DNA from: Gammaproteobacteria bacterium
GTDB lineage: Bacteria; Pseudomonadota; Gammaproteobacteria; UBA6429; Thiohalophilaceae
Reading direction: 5' to 3'
Length of the DNA: 16,762 nt
Assembly (NCBI GenBank): GCA_011052165.1
Contig: DRJN01000351.1
Span: 1 to 16,762 of the forward strand
Shown here: positions 8,020 through 15,106 of the stretch, one piece after another
Layout: every line of letters begins with the position of its first letter
Numbering within the stretch: the first letter of the stretch is position 1
Program-made: the position numbers and the translations under genes
The notes under the pieces: model-generated
Seen by the model: the letters and a program-made list of their open reading frames with translations, nothing else
What the model was told of the DNA's origin: nothing
Databases searched by the model: none

Positions 8020-8029
8020 GTTGCCCCTG

Positions 8030-8899
8030 TCAAACGGGCGGAACCCGGTATTTGACAATGCCACGGGTTCGGCCGACCATCCAGCCCAGCTTCCCCACCC
8101 AGTCTGCGCGTGAAGGGGCACGTCTCAGTTTTTTCAGACTGAGAAGCAGCCTTTTCCATCCGTTAAAGTAACTGTGCCAGGGATGGGGCATGGGATCGCC
8201 ATACGAGCGGTACCGCCTGGACAAAAATACGTTGTACTCGGCATAGGCCCTTCTCTGCCGATAAATTCCGCGCAGATCGTCCCGAAAGCGCACCTGCACA
8301 ACCGCCTCAGGGACGTAATGTAATGTTGCCCCCGCCAACTGCGCTTTCCAAAGATAATCCGTATCCTCAAGACATCGCAGAGACTCGTCGAAACCGCCTA
8401 TTTTATCGTTCAAGGCACGCGTGATACCGATCGTTCCGCCGGAAGCGTGCGGCAGATAGGGTGGGTAATGTATCTGCAATACACCTTCAGCCTGTACGTT
8501 ACCCCGGTAGCGCCTGTTGTTTTCGTCGTTCAGCGTTTCCACATCCGTGCGGGTAGCGATCAGTTCGTGCTCCTCCAGCGCCTTCCCGACTACCGGAAGC
8601 CAGCCCGGGGCTACCAGGTCATCCGCGTCGAGGAAAGCGATCAGCGCCCCCTCCGAGACCGTGATGCCCTTATTCAGCGCAAATGGCTTGCCCTGCTTCC
8701 CGGAAGCGTCGACAATTTTCAGGTTCGGCAGGCGTTTCCGGTATTCCTTCGCAATAGCCAGCGAATTGTCAGTGGAACGATTATCAACAAAGACTATCTC
8801 CCACGGCTTGGACCATTCCTGGGAAGCCAGGCTTTCGAGCAGATCGGCTAACGTCGCTTCCTCGTTGAAACACGCAATAATTACGCTTAATTTTACCAT
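8030..8899 (-). CDS. Family 2 (GT-A) glycosyltransferase
   Basis: 289 residues from the ATG at 8899 (GGAA and a G-rich stretch upstream). A longer TTG-started frame from 8950 would overlap a promoter-like element and add 17 unconserved residues, so I do not favour it. The N-terminus is the standard GT2 fold: LSVIIACFNEEATL (4-17), VFVDNRSTDNS, GKPFALNKG, and the metal/nucleotide motif FLDADD (Asp91-Ala-Asp93). A second acidic motif, LEDTDYLW (Glu178-Asp179), probably holds the catalytic base. The tail is basic and Trp/Arg-rich with no clear membrane helices, so it is probably cytosolic or peripheral at the inner membrane. It would add one sugar from a nucleotide-sugar donor to a growing lipid-linked glycan. 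Donor and acceptor cannot be told. It is convergent with the GMC gene and divergent from the sulfotransferase. Confidence 0.92.
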   Translation of the reverse strand: MVKLSVIIACFNEEATLADLLESLASQEWSKPWEIVFVDNRSTDNSLAIAKEYRKRLPNLKIVDASGKQGKPFALNKGITVSEGALIAFLDADDLVAPGWLPVVGKALEEHELIATRTDVETLNDENNRRYRGNVQAEGVLQIHYPPYLPHASGGTIGITRALNDKIGGFDESLRCLEDTDYLWKAQLAGATLHYVPEAVVQVRFRDDLRGIYRQRRAYAEYNVFLSRRYRSYGDPMPHPWHSYFNGWKRLLLSLKKLRRAPSRADWVGKLGWMVGRTRGIVKYRVPPV

Positions 8900-8933
8900 T
8901 GAGTTCCAACCACCCCCGTTACAAGCCGCCTGG

Positions 8934-8950
8934 CGCACTCGTTTTGCCAA
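8934..8950 (-). promoter_or_regulatory. -24/-12 (sigma-54-like) promoter candidate for the glycosyltransferase
   Basis: On the minus strand TTGGCAAAACGAGTGCG has TTGGCA and TGC with the correct GG-to-GC spacing of 12, but three to four consensus positions differ. A start near 8923 would leave a leader of about 24 bases before the ATG at 8899. It overlaps the -35 of a candidate sigma-70 promoter on the other strand. Confidence 0.35.
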
Positions 8951-8973
8951 TATGTGGGTTCGGTATCTAAAAT
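8944..8973 (+). promoter_or_regulatory. Sigma-70 promoter candidate for the sulfotransferase
   Basis: TTGCCA (8944-8949) and TAAAAT (8968-8973), each 5/6 to consensus, are separated by 18 bases. Transcription would start near 8980, leaving a leader of about 90 bases before the TTG start at 9071. Found by eye in AT-rich DNA, so moderate confidence only. Confidence 0.35.
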
Positions 8974-9056
8974 ATCATCCCACGACTCTCTTTTTATTAT
9001 ATCCTTTTACGCATATGACCCACAATCCAATTACCTTTAGCCAAAACACAACCTGC

Positions 9057-9061
9057 AGGAG
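9057..9061 (+). promoter_or_regulatory. Ribosome binding site that decides a TTG start
   Basis: AGGAG sits 9 bases before TTG at 9071. The same frame is closed by a TAG at 9038-9040, and no in-frame ATG or GTG lies between that stop and the conserved sulfotransferase N-terminus, so TTG is the credible start. Confidence 0.75.
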
Positions 9062-9070
9062 ACAAGCTCG

Positions 9071-9985
9071 TTGAAGCCGTTAGAGAGGAATGCGCCGGCT
9101 TTTTTTCTTATCGGCGCACAAAAGGCAGGTACTACCTGGTTATGGAAAATGCTGGACCAGCACCCGGAAACTTCACTGCCTTCACAGAAAGAGCTCCATT
9201 ATTTTGGTTCAGCTGAACTATACGATAAAGGTAATGACTGGTATTTCGATTTCTTTGATGGGCTGGATCCCGACAAACTTATCGGCGAAGCCTCTACTAC
9301 CTATTTTTATGATCACGTTCCTTACTGGCATAACAAGTCCGATCAGATTGAATTCGATGAATCACTGCCACCAATTCCGGAATTAATCTCTCAATATTTT
9401 CCCGACGCTAAATTTATTGTTATTCTGCGTGACCCTGTTCACCGGGCCATATCCGCGTATTTACATTGGATGAAAAAAGGGTCGGCATCGCCGTTACTCG
9501 GTCTAAAAGAGGTTGCTACCAGGTTCCCGAAAATGCGCATTGTGGAATATGGTTTATATGCCGGGTATCTCAAAGTCTGGATGGAGCATATCCCCTCAGA
9601 TCGATTCCGCGTTATCTTCTTTGAAGATCAAATTAAAAATAACTGGGACCAGACACTCACCGATACCTATGAATACCTTGGCCTGGACCCTTCCTTTAAG
9701 CCTGAGCTTCCGGGCAAACGTATCCATCGAAGCTGGGGGTGGACACGGATCGTGTTCAACTATTATGCCGGCCATATTTCCAAAAAACTTGCCCACTCAA
9801 AAGCGGGCGGCTTGCTGGACCGGTTTGACTTCTTGTCAGGCTCCGCCATTAAAGCCGAAGATATCGAATACCTCAGATCCGTGTACTTACCGGAAAAAAA
9901 CGCAATCAAATCGCTTACGGGTCACAATCTGAGTGGCTGGGACTATGGCGAAACTTTGCTTCGTGAATTAACCAAAAGCACTTAA
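9071..9985 (+). CDS. PAPS-dependent sulfotransferase
   Basis: 304 residues, starting at TTG. Both hallmark motifs of sulfotransferases are present. The 5'-phosphosulfate loop is FFLIGAQKAGTTWLWKML near the N-terminus (KxGTTxL). The 3'-phosphate-binding motif is LRDPVHRAISAYLH, with Arg120, Ser128 and Tyr130. QHPETSLPSQKELHYF and GEASTTYFYD are typical of the heparan-sulfate/glycan type in bacteria. The enzyme transfers sulfate from PAPS to a hydroxyl or amino group, in the cytoplasm; no signal peptide or membrane helix is seen. With the surrounding glycan genes the acceptor is probably a sugar of the exopolysaccharide or its lipid-linked precursor (inference). No PAPS synthesis genes (cysDNC type) are in the window. 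The gene stands alone on this strand, and the next gene converges on it. Confidence 0.92.
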   Translation: MKPLERNAPAFFLIGAQKAGTTWLWKMLDQHPETSLPSQKELHYFGSAELYDKGNDWYFDFFDGLDPDKLIGEASTTYFYDHVPYWHNKSDQIEFDESLPPIPELISQYFPDAKFIVILRDPVHRAISAYLHWMKKGSASPLLGLKEVATRFPKMRIVEYGLYAGYLKVWMEHIPSDRFRVIFFEDQIKNNWDQTLTDTYEYLGLDPSFKPELPGKRIHRSWGWTRIVFNYYAGHISKKLAHSKAGGLLDRFDFLSGSAIKAEDIEYLRSVYLPEKNAIKSLTGHNLSGWDYGETLLRELTKST

Positions 9986-10023
9986 CCGGACTTTACAAAA
10001 AACCTGATTTTCCCAAGGACCCG

Positions 10024-10052
10024 AAAAATGGACCTCATTTATTATGAGGTCC
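10024..10052 (-). terminator. Rho-independent terminator of the leftward operon, overlapping its last stop codon
   Basis: The perfect 9-bp stem GGACCTCAT/ATGAGGTCC (10030-10038 and 10044-10052) with a 5-base loop is followed on the minus strand by ATTTTT. The stop codon of the heparinase gene (10035-10037) lies inside the downstream arm of the stem. Read rightwards there is no T-tract, so it serves the leftward transcript only. Confidence 0.8.
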
Positions 10053-12479
10053 GTCACCTGTGCCGGCTTCCCGAACTCGTCGTTCAAAACTGACCGGTTC
10101 ACCTGAGTTTATTTTTTTAGAATAGCTCAGCCGACCCGCCATATCGCTGGACGGAAAGGTGATTCGGTCTACCGATTTTGTGCTGGTTATTTCAAGGCAC
10201 ACTTTAGTGCTTTCACAGTTTGTGTCCAGTACTGCAAGATTATTTACATGAAACCTGTTTTCGGTTACGGCCGCGGCCGGCGAAGGTACCAATACGGTGT
10301 ATAGGGTGGTTGGCAGTTTCGCCCTGAACTTCATAGCCACAACCGGCGCAGGGACCGCCTCATATTTTTCGGACGAAAACCACCCCTGGATCGGCTTTCG
10401 TTGTCCAGCGGTAATAAAGATATCGAGTTGACCCTGCCCCTTTGGTAGTATTTCCAGCGTCGCTTCATTCGGGTACCGAATATTCACCGATTCACCGGCT
10501 ATTTGCGGCAGACTTTCAGGCGGAAGATGAAAAAGTAATTCCACATCATGTGTTCCGCTGCCGGACAGGGTATCGGCAATAACAAAATAATCGTTCTTTA
10601 TATACACGATATCTCTTCGATGCGTGACTGACTTGTCGATGACAGGATCACCTGAACCTGAATTTTGCATATCTGAGTAACCATCACGGTAAATGCCGGA
10701 AACATAATCGATTTCTTCGTCGCTAAACCACAGATTGCTTTCATTTCGTTGGGCCTCGTCGGCGCGTTCCGGTCTTTTATTCGCCTCAATGAAGCGGCGG
10801 CTCTGTCCCCGTCCGTCAATAAGAACGGTATTGTGTGCGGCGCTGCTAACAAAATATGCTCGATATAATTTGTCACCGGAATAACGATAGGCGCCTCCGT
10901 CGACAATCATAGGTGTTCCATATGCGCTTAATTCAAAACTCAGTTTGTCTTCGTGCCCGTGCCAACCACCGTATGGACCTGCATCAAAAATGAGATACTG
11001 TGCCAATTCCGTCCAGTCGCTGCGCATCACGTATACGCCGCTATCCTCGAAGGCTCGTGAACGAACGGGAGGAGGCACCCCTTCTGCACCCTGTGTAACG
11101 ATGAAGAGAAGGTCTCCGCGATGGTCTGTTCTGGCTTCGCTTAACAATTTTTTACTGATATCCCTGGTGTTTGTATCATTCAGTAAAGGTAACCGCAGGT
11201 CAGGTTTCAGCGTATAGAACAAAAAGTCACGCATCGCCTCGACCTTTTCCCGGTATCCTGGAGCGACATGCGCTTCAGGACCTGAAGTCTGACGCAAGGG
11301 AAACACAAAATGGTTCAGGGACCGAACATGATAATCAGAGCTTAACTCGACGTGCCCGCCATCAGGGTAGACCTGCTTTCGGATCTCTGACTCCAGACGC
11401 CTGATCGCGACTTCCCGCCACCGCCCGGCCCTCTTGAACTCAGGGAATTCATTGGCCAGTTTTAACAGGCCTCTACTCTCAATAAGCACATGATTTGTCC
11501 CGCTTGTCTGGAAATAGAACAAGTACTGCGCATGGTCATGGAGACTCTTAAGCATCAGCAGCCTGGTTTCGTCGTCCACATAAGGAGAGTTCACAAGCAA
11601 CTTGAATACCTCAATCCAGCTACTGTACGGTCGAATGCCCGTGTCAATTAGTCGCCAGGCGGGGTTTCTTTCGTTTATCCATAAGGGAAGCGGGTTGCCG
11701 GCAATCCAATCCTTGAACTGCCTGGAAAATTCATCGGTGTAATGCCTGTCATCAGTGAGGAGAGAGGCTGTGACAAGATCATCGAACCAAAGGGTCCTGT
11801 TCAACAAATACGTCCACTCCCGGTCATCCGAGAGTTCCGGATGCCAGCCAATATTATCCGGAAACATTTTCGTACGGCCTTTGATAGTAAATGAATGCTC
11901 TAATGCAAGATTGGCGGTTTTCAGCACTTGCTTCGGATCGACACGCTCACGAACCGTTTCAGAGTGTGCCCTGAAACGGGACTGGAAGTAGTCGAGCAGT
12001 CGATTTTGGGCCTCCTGGTAATCCTGGTTCTCGTAAGAGATACGTACTTTACTGAGGGATGGATTCTGTAGGTCAAAAAGCGCTATAAAATCCTTGTCTG
12101 AGAGAGTGGTTGCAGATACCAGCCGGTCTACCGGAGATACCAGTTTAAACAAGATACCGGCGGCAAAAAGAAAGGTCAGAAGAAAAACCGGAATTACAAT
12201 AAAATTCGGGAGCAGTAGCTGCTTGCCGGTACGCCTGGAAATCCAGTACAGGATCGTAACGATTGCCGCAGACAAGGCTAATATCGGCAATAACCTTACG
12301 TCAACAAAGTGGTACGTAATATAGGAAACAATTAAAAAGCTGCTATCGCCTATGTAATCGCGACCCGACCATGATCTGACTACCCTAAAAATGAGGGCCG
12401 CAAGAGCAAGGGATGCACTTAAAGAAAGAAATGTAGTAAACGCCCTCAGGCGTAAAGTGTTTACTACATTCGCCGACAC
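10035..12479 (-). CDS. Membrane-tethered heparinase II/III family lyase
   Basis: 814 residues from a GTG at 12479. AGAGGGG lies 9 bases upstream and no ATG is in frame before the membrane region. Three hydrophobic segments (about 13-31, 62-80, 92-112), with SRRTGK between the last two, predict an N-in, C-out anchor. The large C-terminal part is therefore periplasmic. It has the alpha-toroid of polysaccharide lyases, with GTNHVLIESRGLL (Asn329) and SSDYHVRSLNHF (Tyr383), then the beta-sandwich heparinase II/III domain with GGWHGHEDKLSFELSAYGTP (His507, His509) and MIVDGGAYRYSGDK. These residues fit the Asn/Tyr/His set of uronate beta-elimination. In EPS clusters such lyases are thought to trim or release polymer; the substrate here is probably an acidic, perhaps sulfated, glycan (inference). 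It is last in a four-gene leftward operon, 74 bases after the Asp-box gene. Confidence 0.88.
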   Translation of the reverse strand: MSANVVNTLRLRAFTTFLSLSASLALAALIFRVVRSWSGRDYIGDSSFLIVSYITYHFVDVRLLPILALSAAIVTILYWISRRTGKQLLLPNFIVIPVFLLTFLFAAGILFKLVSPVDRLVSATTLSDKDFIALFDLQNPSLSKVRISYENQDYQEAQNRLLDYFQSRFRAHSETVRERVDPKQVLKTANLALEHSFTIKGRTKMFPDNIGWHPELSDDREWTYLLNRTLWFDDLVTASLLTDDRHYTDEFSRQFKDWIAGNPLPLWINERNPAWRLIDTGIRPYSSWIEVFKLLVNSPYVDDETRLLMLKSLHDHAQYLFYFQTSGTNHVLIESRGLLKLANEFPEFKRAGRWREVAIRRLESEIRKQVYPDGGHVELSSDYHVRSLNHFVFPLRQTSGPEAHVAPGYREKVEAMRDFLFYTLKPDLRLPLLNDTNTRDISKKLLSEARTDHRGDLLFIVTQGAEGVPPPVRSRAFEDSGVYVMRSDWTELAQYLIFDAGPYGGWHGHEDKLSFELSAYGTPMIVDGGAYRYSGDKLYRAYFVSSAAHNTVLIDGRGQSRRFIEANKRPERADEAQRNESNLWFSDEEIDYVSGIYRDGYSDMQNSGSGDPVIDKSVTHRRDIVYIKNDYFVIADTLSGSGTHDVELLFHLPPESLPQIAGESVNIRYPNEATLEILPKGQGQLDIFITAGQRKPIQGWFSSEKYEAVPAPVVAMKFRAKLPTTLYTVLVPSPAAAVTENRFHVNNLAVLDTNCESTKVCLEITSTKSVDRITFPSSDMAGRLSYSKKINSGEPVSFERRVREAGTGDGPHNK

Positions 12480-12488
12480 TAAATCATA

Positions 12489-12495
12489 CCCCTCT
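12489..12495 (-). promoter_or_regulatory. Ribosome binding site for a GTG start
   Basis: AGAGGGG on the minus strand is 9 bases before GTG at 12479. A nearby ATG (ATG ATT TAG) in another frame stops at once, so GTG is the credible start of the heparinase-type lyase. Confidence 0.65.
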
Positions 12496-12499
12496 TACT

Positions 12500-12518
12500 A
12501 TGGAACCTCTGATTCCAT
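12500..12518 (-). other. Small intercistronic hairpin upstream of the lyase gene
   Basis: ATGGAA (12500-12505) and TTCCAT (12513-12518) can pair with a 7-base loop in the leftward transcript, just upstream of the lyase ribosome site. No T-tract follows, so it is not a terminator. A processing or translation-control element is possible but unproven. Confidence 0.3.
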
Positions 12519-12553
12519 TACAACCAATGCAATTCGACCTTTACTGACAATAG

Positions 12554-15094
12554 CTAGATAACCTCGAATGCATCGATAGCTATGTAATGACCCGATGCAT
12601 TCTTATTCTTCTCATCAATAACTTCTATTGTAAGAGTGTGTGCGCCTTTGGATAACTCTCCGATCGTGAATATCGGCGAAACATTTTTCTGTTCGCTACT
12701 AAACTGATCGACCTTGCCTACCGGTTTCCCGTCAAGATAGACGTTTGCCATGCCGTATTTGTCGGACTTTGGTCCGAACCAGGTGACCTGCTTGCCGACA
12801 AAACGAAATATCGCCCTGGCGCCTGGAACATCGGAAGTATGAATATTCAATGCGCTGAATTTGTTGTTGCCACGACGTTTCCATTTCCCGTAATAGGTAG
12901 TATTGTCCCTGGTATTTTCATAACGAACGGGGCGCTCCAACATTGACCAGGAGAGTCCTTCGTCATAAGAGACAAACACCTCTTCAGGGCTTGCTGCAAA
13001 AATTGTGTGATCCCTGGCATATGCCGGCGAAAACCGGATCAACTTCAAGAGCTCGTTATTGAGGATCAAATCAGGCGCTATTTCGCTGAATGAGCTACCT
13101 TTATCAGTTGATTTAAACAATCCTCGTCCTTTAATGCTCACCAAAATTGTGCCGTCATTGTAAAAATCGGGAGATATGCCAATAGCATTAATAAATTCCC
13201 GTCGCCCCTCGCCGGTTACATTTAATTTTTTCCAACTCCGGCCCTGGTTCATCGAAAGATATAAAGCATCGGCTGTTCCAAAATATATTCTGCCATCTTC
13301 AGAAAATTCCGGTGAAAACTCGATTACCGATGACCCGAGATTTTTGTATTCGACCGCCAGCGGAGACAGACCCTCGTTTCTTGATTGCCAGCTTTTTCCG
13401 GCATCGGTCGACAGGTAAAAACCTTTCCTTCTTACAGAGGCTGCTACAATCCGGTCATTTCCAAAATTCGGAGAAACCTTTAATGAAGCAATCCATCCTT
13501 TGCCCGCCTGCCATGGGTTTATCCAACTGGCACCTCCATCTGTAGTTTTTAGAATACCTTTGTAGCGGGTACCCAGAAAAACTGTTGCATCTGTCGAAAA
13601 CTCGGGTGACACGGCTATGTGAATAGCGAAGCTGAAATCCGGGCCATCAATGAAACGGCGCGCTAATCTTGTGACAATTGACCCCTCGTCAAAATTTTCG
13701 TTTACATACTTCCAGTATTTCGATGCTGCAATTTCATTTCTCGACCAGCTTGATGAATTTCCCGCAGATGTTAAAAAAGACCTGTTACTAATCGTAAAAA
13801 TAACCGGTTCTTTTTTTTCGTTGTTTGTGACGGCGATATCCCACAGGTGGGTACTTCTTAATCCAACGTTTCGGGTACGCCATGTTTTCCCGGAATCCGT
13901 TGAAACATAGGTACCACCCTCATAAGCAGCCAGCGCAATCAATTGATCGCCTGGAAATGATGGAGACACCGCTATTCCTTCAATATTTCTGGCAGGGCGA
14001 GTTTCCAGCTCAGTCCACGTTTCACCCTTGTTATCGGTTCTGAATAATCCGGAAAATCCCGCTACAAATGCATTGCCGTGGCTGGAATACTCCGGCGATA
14101 CGGCAATCTTGAAAAAATGAGGGTTTTTGTATTCGTCCGCCTGACTGGTCTTTTTCAGCCCCTTGTCGAATTTTTTCCAGTGTTCACCGCCATCGGCTGA
14201 AATAAAGGCTGCTTCATTCCACGTGGTGACAAAAATATCCGCCGTGCCCCGTTCGTTTTTTATAGCACTTATAGAGGTGATATATATTGCACCATTTTTA
14301 CTGTTTAACGACGGAGAAATTTGAACGTGGCTAAACGACTTCCCAAGATCAACCGTCTTGTATAAACCACTCAATTCCGTACCTGCATAGGTCACATACT
14401 CGTTGTCAGTTTTTTCATATACCGGTAAAGAGAGTTCTGTAATCTTGCCCGCCCCGGCGATTTCACCGCGCTTTAACCAATCACCGAACTCTTCATCTGA
14501 AAGGTATATCGCGCCTTTATCAGTTCCTGCAAGTAACCTGATCCCGTCCTTGTCTTTTACAACTGAAACAGAAGTAGCAAAGAATTCATCAGCAGCGATT
14601 TGGTGCCAGGAATCTCCGCCATCCTTCGAAACAAAAAGACCATCACCTTGAGGAAGTGCAACCAGTGTTCGGTCATTAACAAAATCCGGCGATAATACCA
14701 GGCGGCGGATATTGAGGTTCTCTAACCCGGTATTAACAGGATGCCAACTGTCGCCACGGTTGTCAGATCGATAAATTCCATTGCCACGCGTTGCGATGAA
14801 AATCTCATATTCGGCCGGATCCCCGGATGAAGCCACAAGATCCGAGACCAGTGTGCTGTTATCCAGCCCGTTTTCCAGGTTTTTCCAGGAATAGCCGCCG
14901 TCTATTGATCTTTTTAATTCATCCAAAACGTATATAAACAAAGTCCGATCTCTAACATAGCCCGGAGATATGGCGATGGATTTTACGACATCATGCGGAC
15001 TATGCGCGTATACACGTGTATTTACGCCCCCCCCCATCAATAAGACGAACCCAATAAGCACTCGTAACAATACTCGTTCCATGTGGTATACCAC
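12554..15094 (-). CDS. Secreted Asp-box (BNR/VPS10-like) beta-propeller protein with C-terminal jelly-roll-like domain
   Basis: 846 residues from GTG at 15094, which has AGGAG 7 bases upstream; an in-frame ATG at 15082 with AGGTGG is almost as good and would drop four residues. A signal peptide ends near residue 30 (VYA|HS). I count twelve Asp-box motifs of the SxDxGxSW type, for example SIDGGYSW (63-70), SKDGGDSW, STDSGKTW, TTDGGASW and SYDEGLSW. They are interleaved with SPxFxxDxTIFxA strands, the pattern of long beta-propellers. Residues about 732-846 form a separate domain (FRFVGKQVTWFGP, VYLDGKPVGKV, GAHTLTIEV, IAIDAFEVI) that looks like a carbohydrate-binding jelly roll. No FRIP motif of true sialidases is seen, so I favour a glycan-binding or scaffolding role over catalysis. 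The gene lies 3 bases after the stop of the second sulfotransferase and probably depends on its translation. Confidence 0.85.
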   Translation of the reverse strand: MVYHMERVLLRVLIGFVLLMGGGVNTRVYAHSPHDVVKSIAISPGYVRDRTLFIYVLDELKRSIDGGYSWKNLENGLDNSTLVSDLVASSGDPAEYEIFIATRGNGIYRSDNRGDSWHPVNTGLENLNIRRLVLSPDFVNDRTLVALPQGDGLFVSKDGGDSWHQIAADEFFATSVSVVKDKDGIRLLAGTDKGAIYLSDEEFGDWLKRGEIAGAGKITELSLPVYEKTDNEYVTYAGTELSGLYKTVDLGKSFSHVQISPSLNSKNGAIYITSISAIKNERGTADIFVTTWNEAAFISADGGEHWKKFDKGLKKTSQADEYKNPHFFKIAVSPEYSSHGNAFVAGFSGLFRTDNKGETWTELETRPARNIEGIAVSPSFPGDQLIALAAYEGGTYVSTDSGKTWRTRNVGLRSTHLWDIAVTNNEKKEPVIFTISNRSFLTSAGNSSSWSRNEIAASKYWKYVNENFDEGSIVTRLARRFIDGPDFSFAIHIAVSPEFSTDATVFLGTRYKGILKTTDGGASWINPWQAGKGWIASLKVSPNFGNDRIVAASVRRKGFYLSTDAGKSWQSRNEGLSPLAVEYKNLGSSVIEFSPEFSEDGRIYFGTADALYLSMNQGRSWKKLNVTGEGRREFINAIGISPDFYNDGTILVSIKGRGLFKSTDKGSSFSEIAPDLILNNELLKLIRFSPAYARDHTIFAASPEEVFVSYDEGLSWSMLERPVRYENTRDNTTYYGKWKRRGNNKFSALNIHTSDVPGARAIFRFVGKQVTWFGPKSDKYGMANVYLDGKPVGKVDQFSSEQKNVSPIFTIGELSKGAHTLTIEVIDEKNKNASGHYIAIDAFEVI

Positions 15095-15106
15095 CTGCTA
15101 TCTCCT
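15083..15106 (-). promoter_or_regulatory. Dual start region: two ribosome sites and a 12-bp palindrome
   Basis: On the minus strand AGGAG (15102-15106) precedes GTG at 15094 by 7 bases, and AGGTGG (15091-15096) precedes ATG at 15082 by 8 bases, in the same frame. The perfect palindrome GTGGTATACCAC (15083-15094) fills exactly the gap between the two starts. The first ribosome site overlaps the last codons of the upstream sulfotransferase gene, which suggests coupled translation. Confidence 0.5.

Noticed and set aside
8041..8070. A 7-bp inverted repeat (GAACCCG/CGGGTTC) near the convergent gene ends
   Set aside because: The 16-base spacer, absence of a T-tract and location inside the glycosyltransferase coding sequence argue against a terminator.
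8931..8947. A plus-strand TGGCGC...TTTTGC sigma-54-like match before the sulfotransferase
   Set aside because: The GG-to-GC distance is 14, two too long; RpoN promoters tolerate little spacing change.
8900..8950. A TTG-started 17-residue extension of the glycosyltransferase
   Set aside because: The GT2 fold begins right at MVKLSVII, and the extra residues overlap a promoter-like element.
12554..15094. Calling the Asp-box protein a sialidase
   Set aside because: Asp boxes alone do not show sialidase activity; no FRIP motif or catalytic Arg triad pattern is visible.
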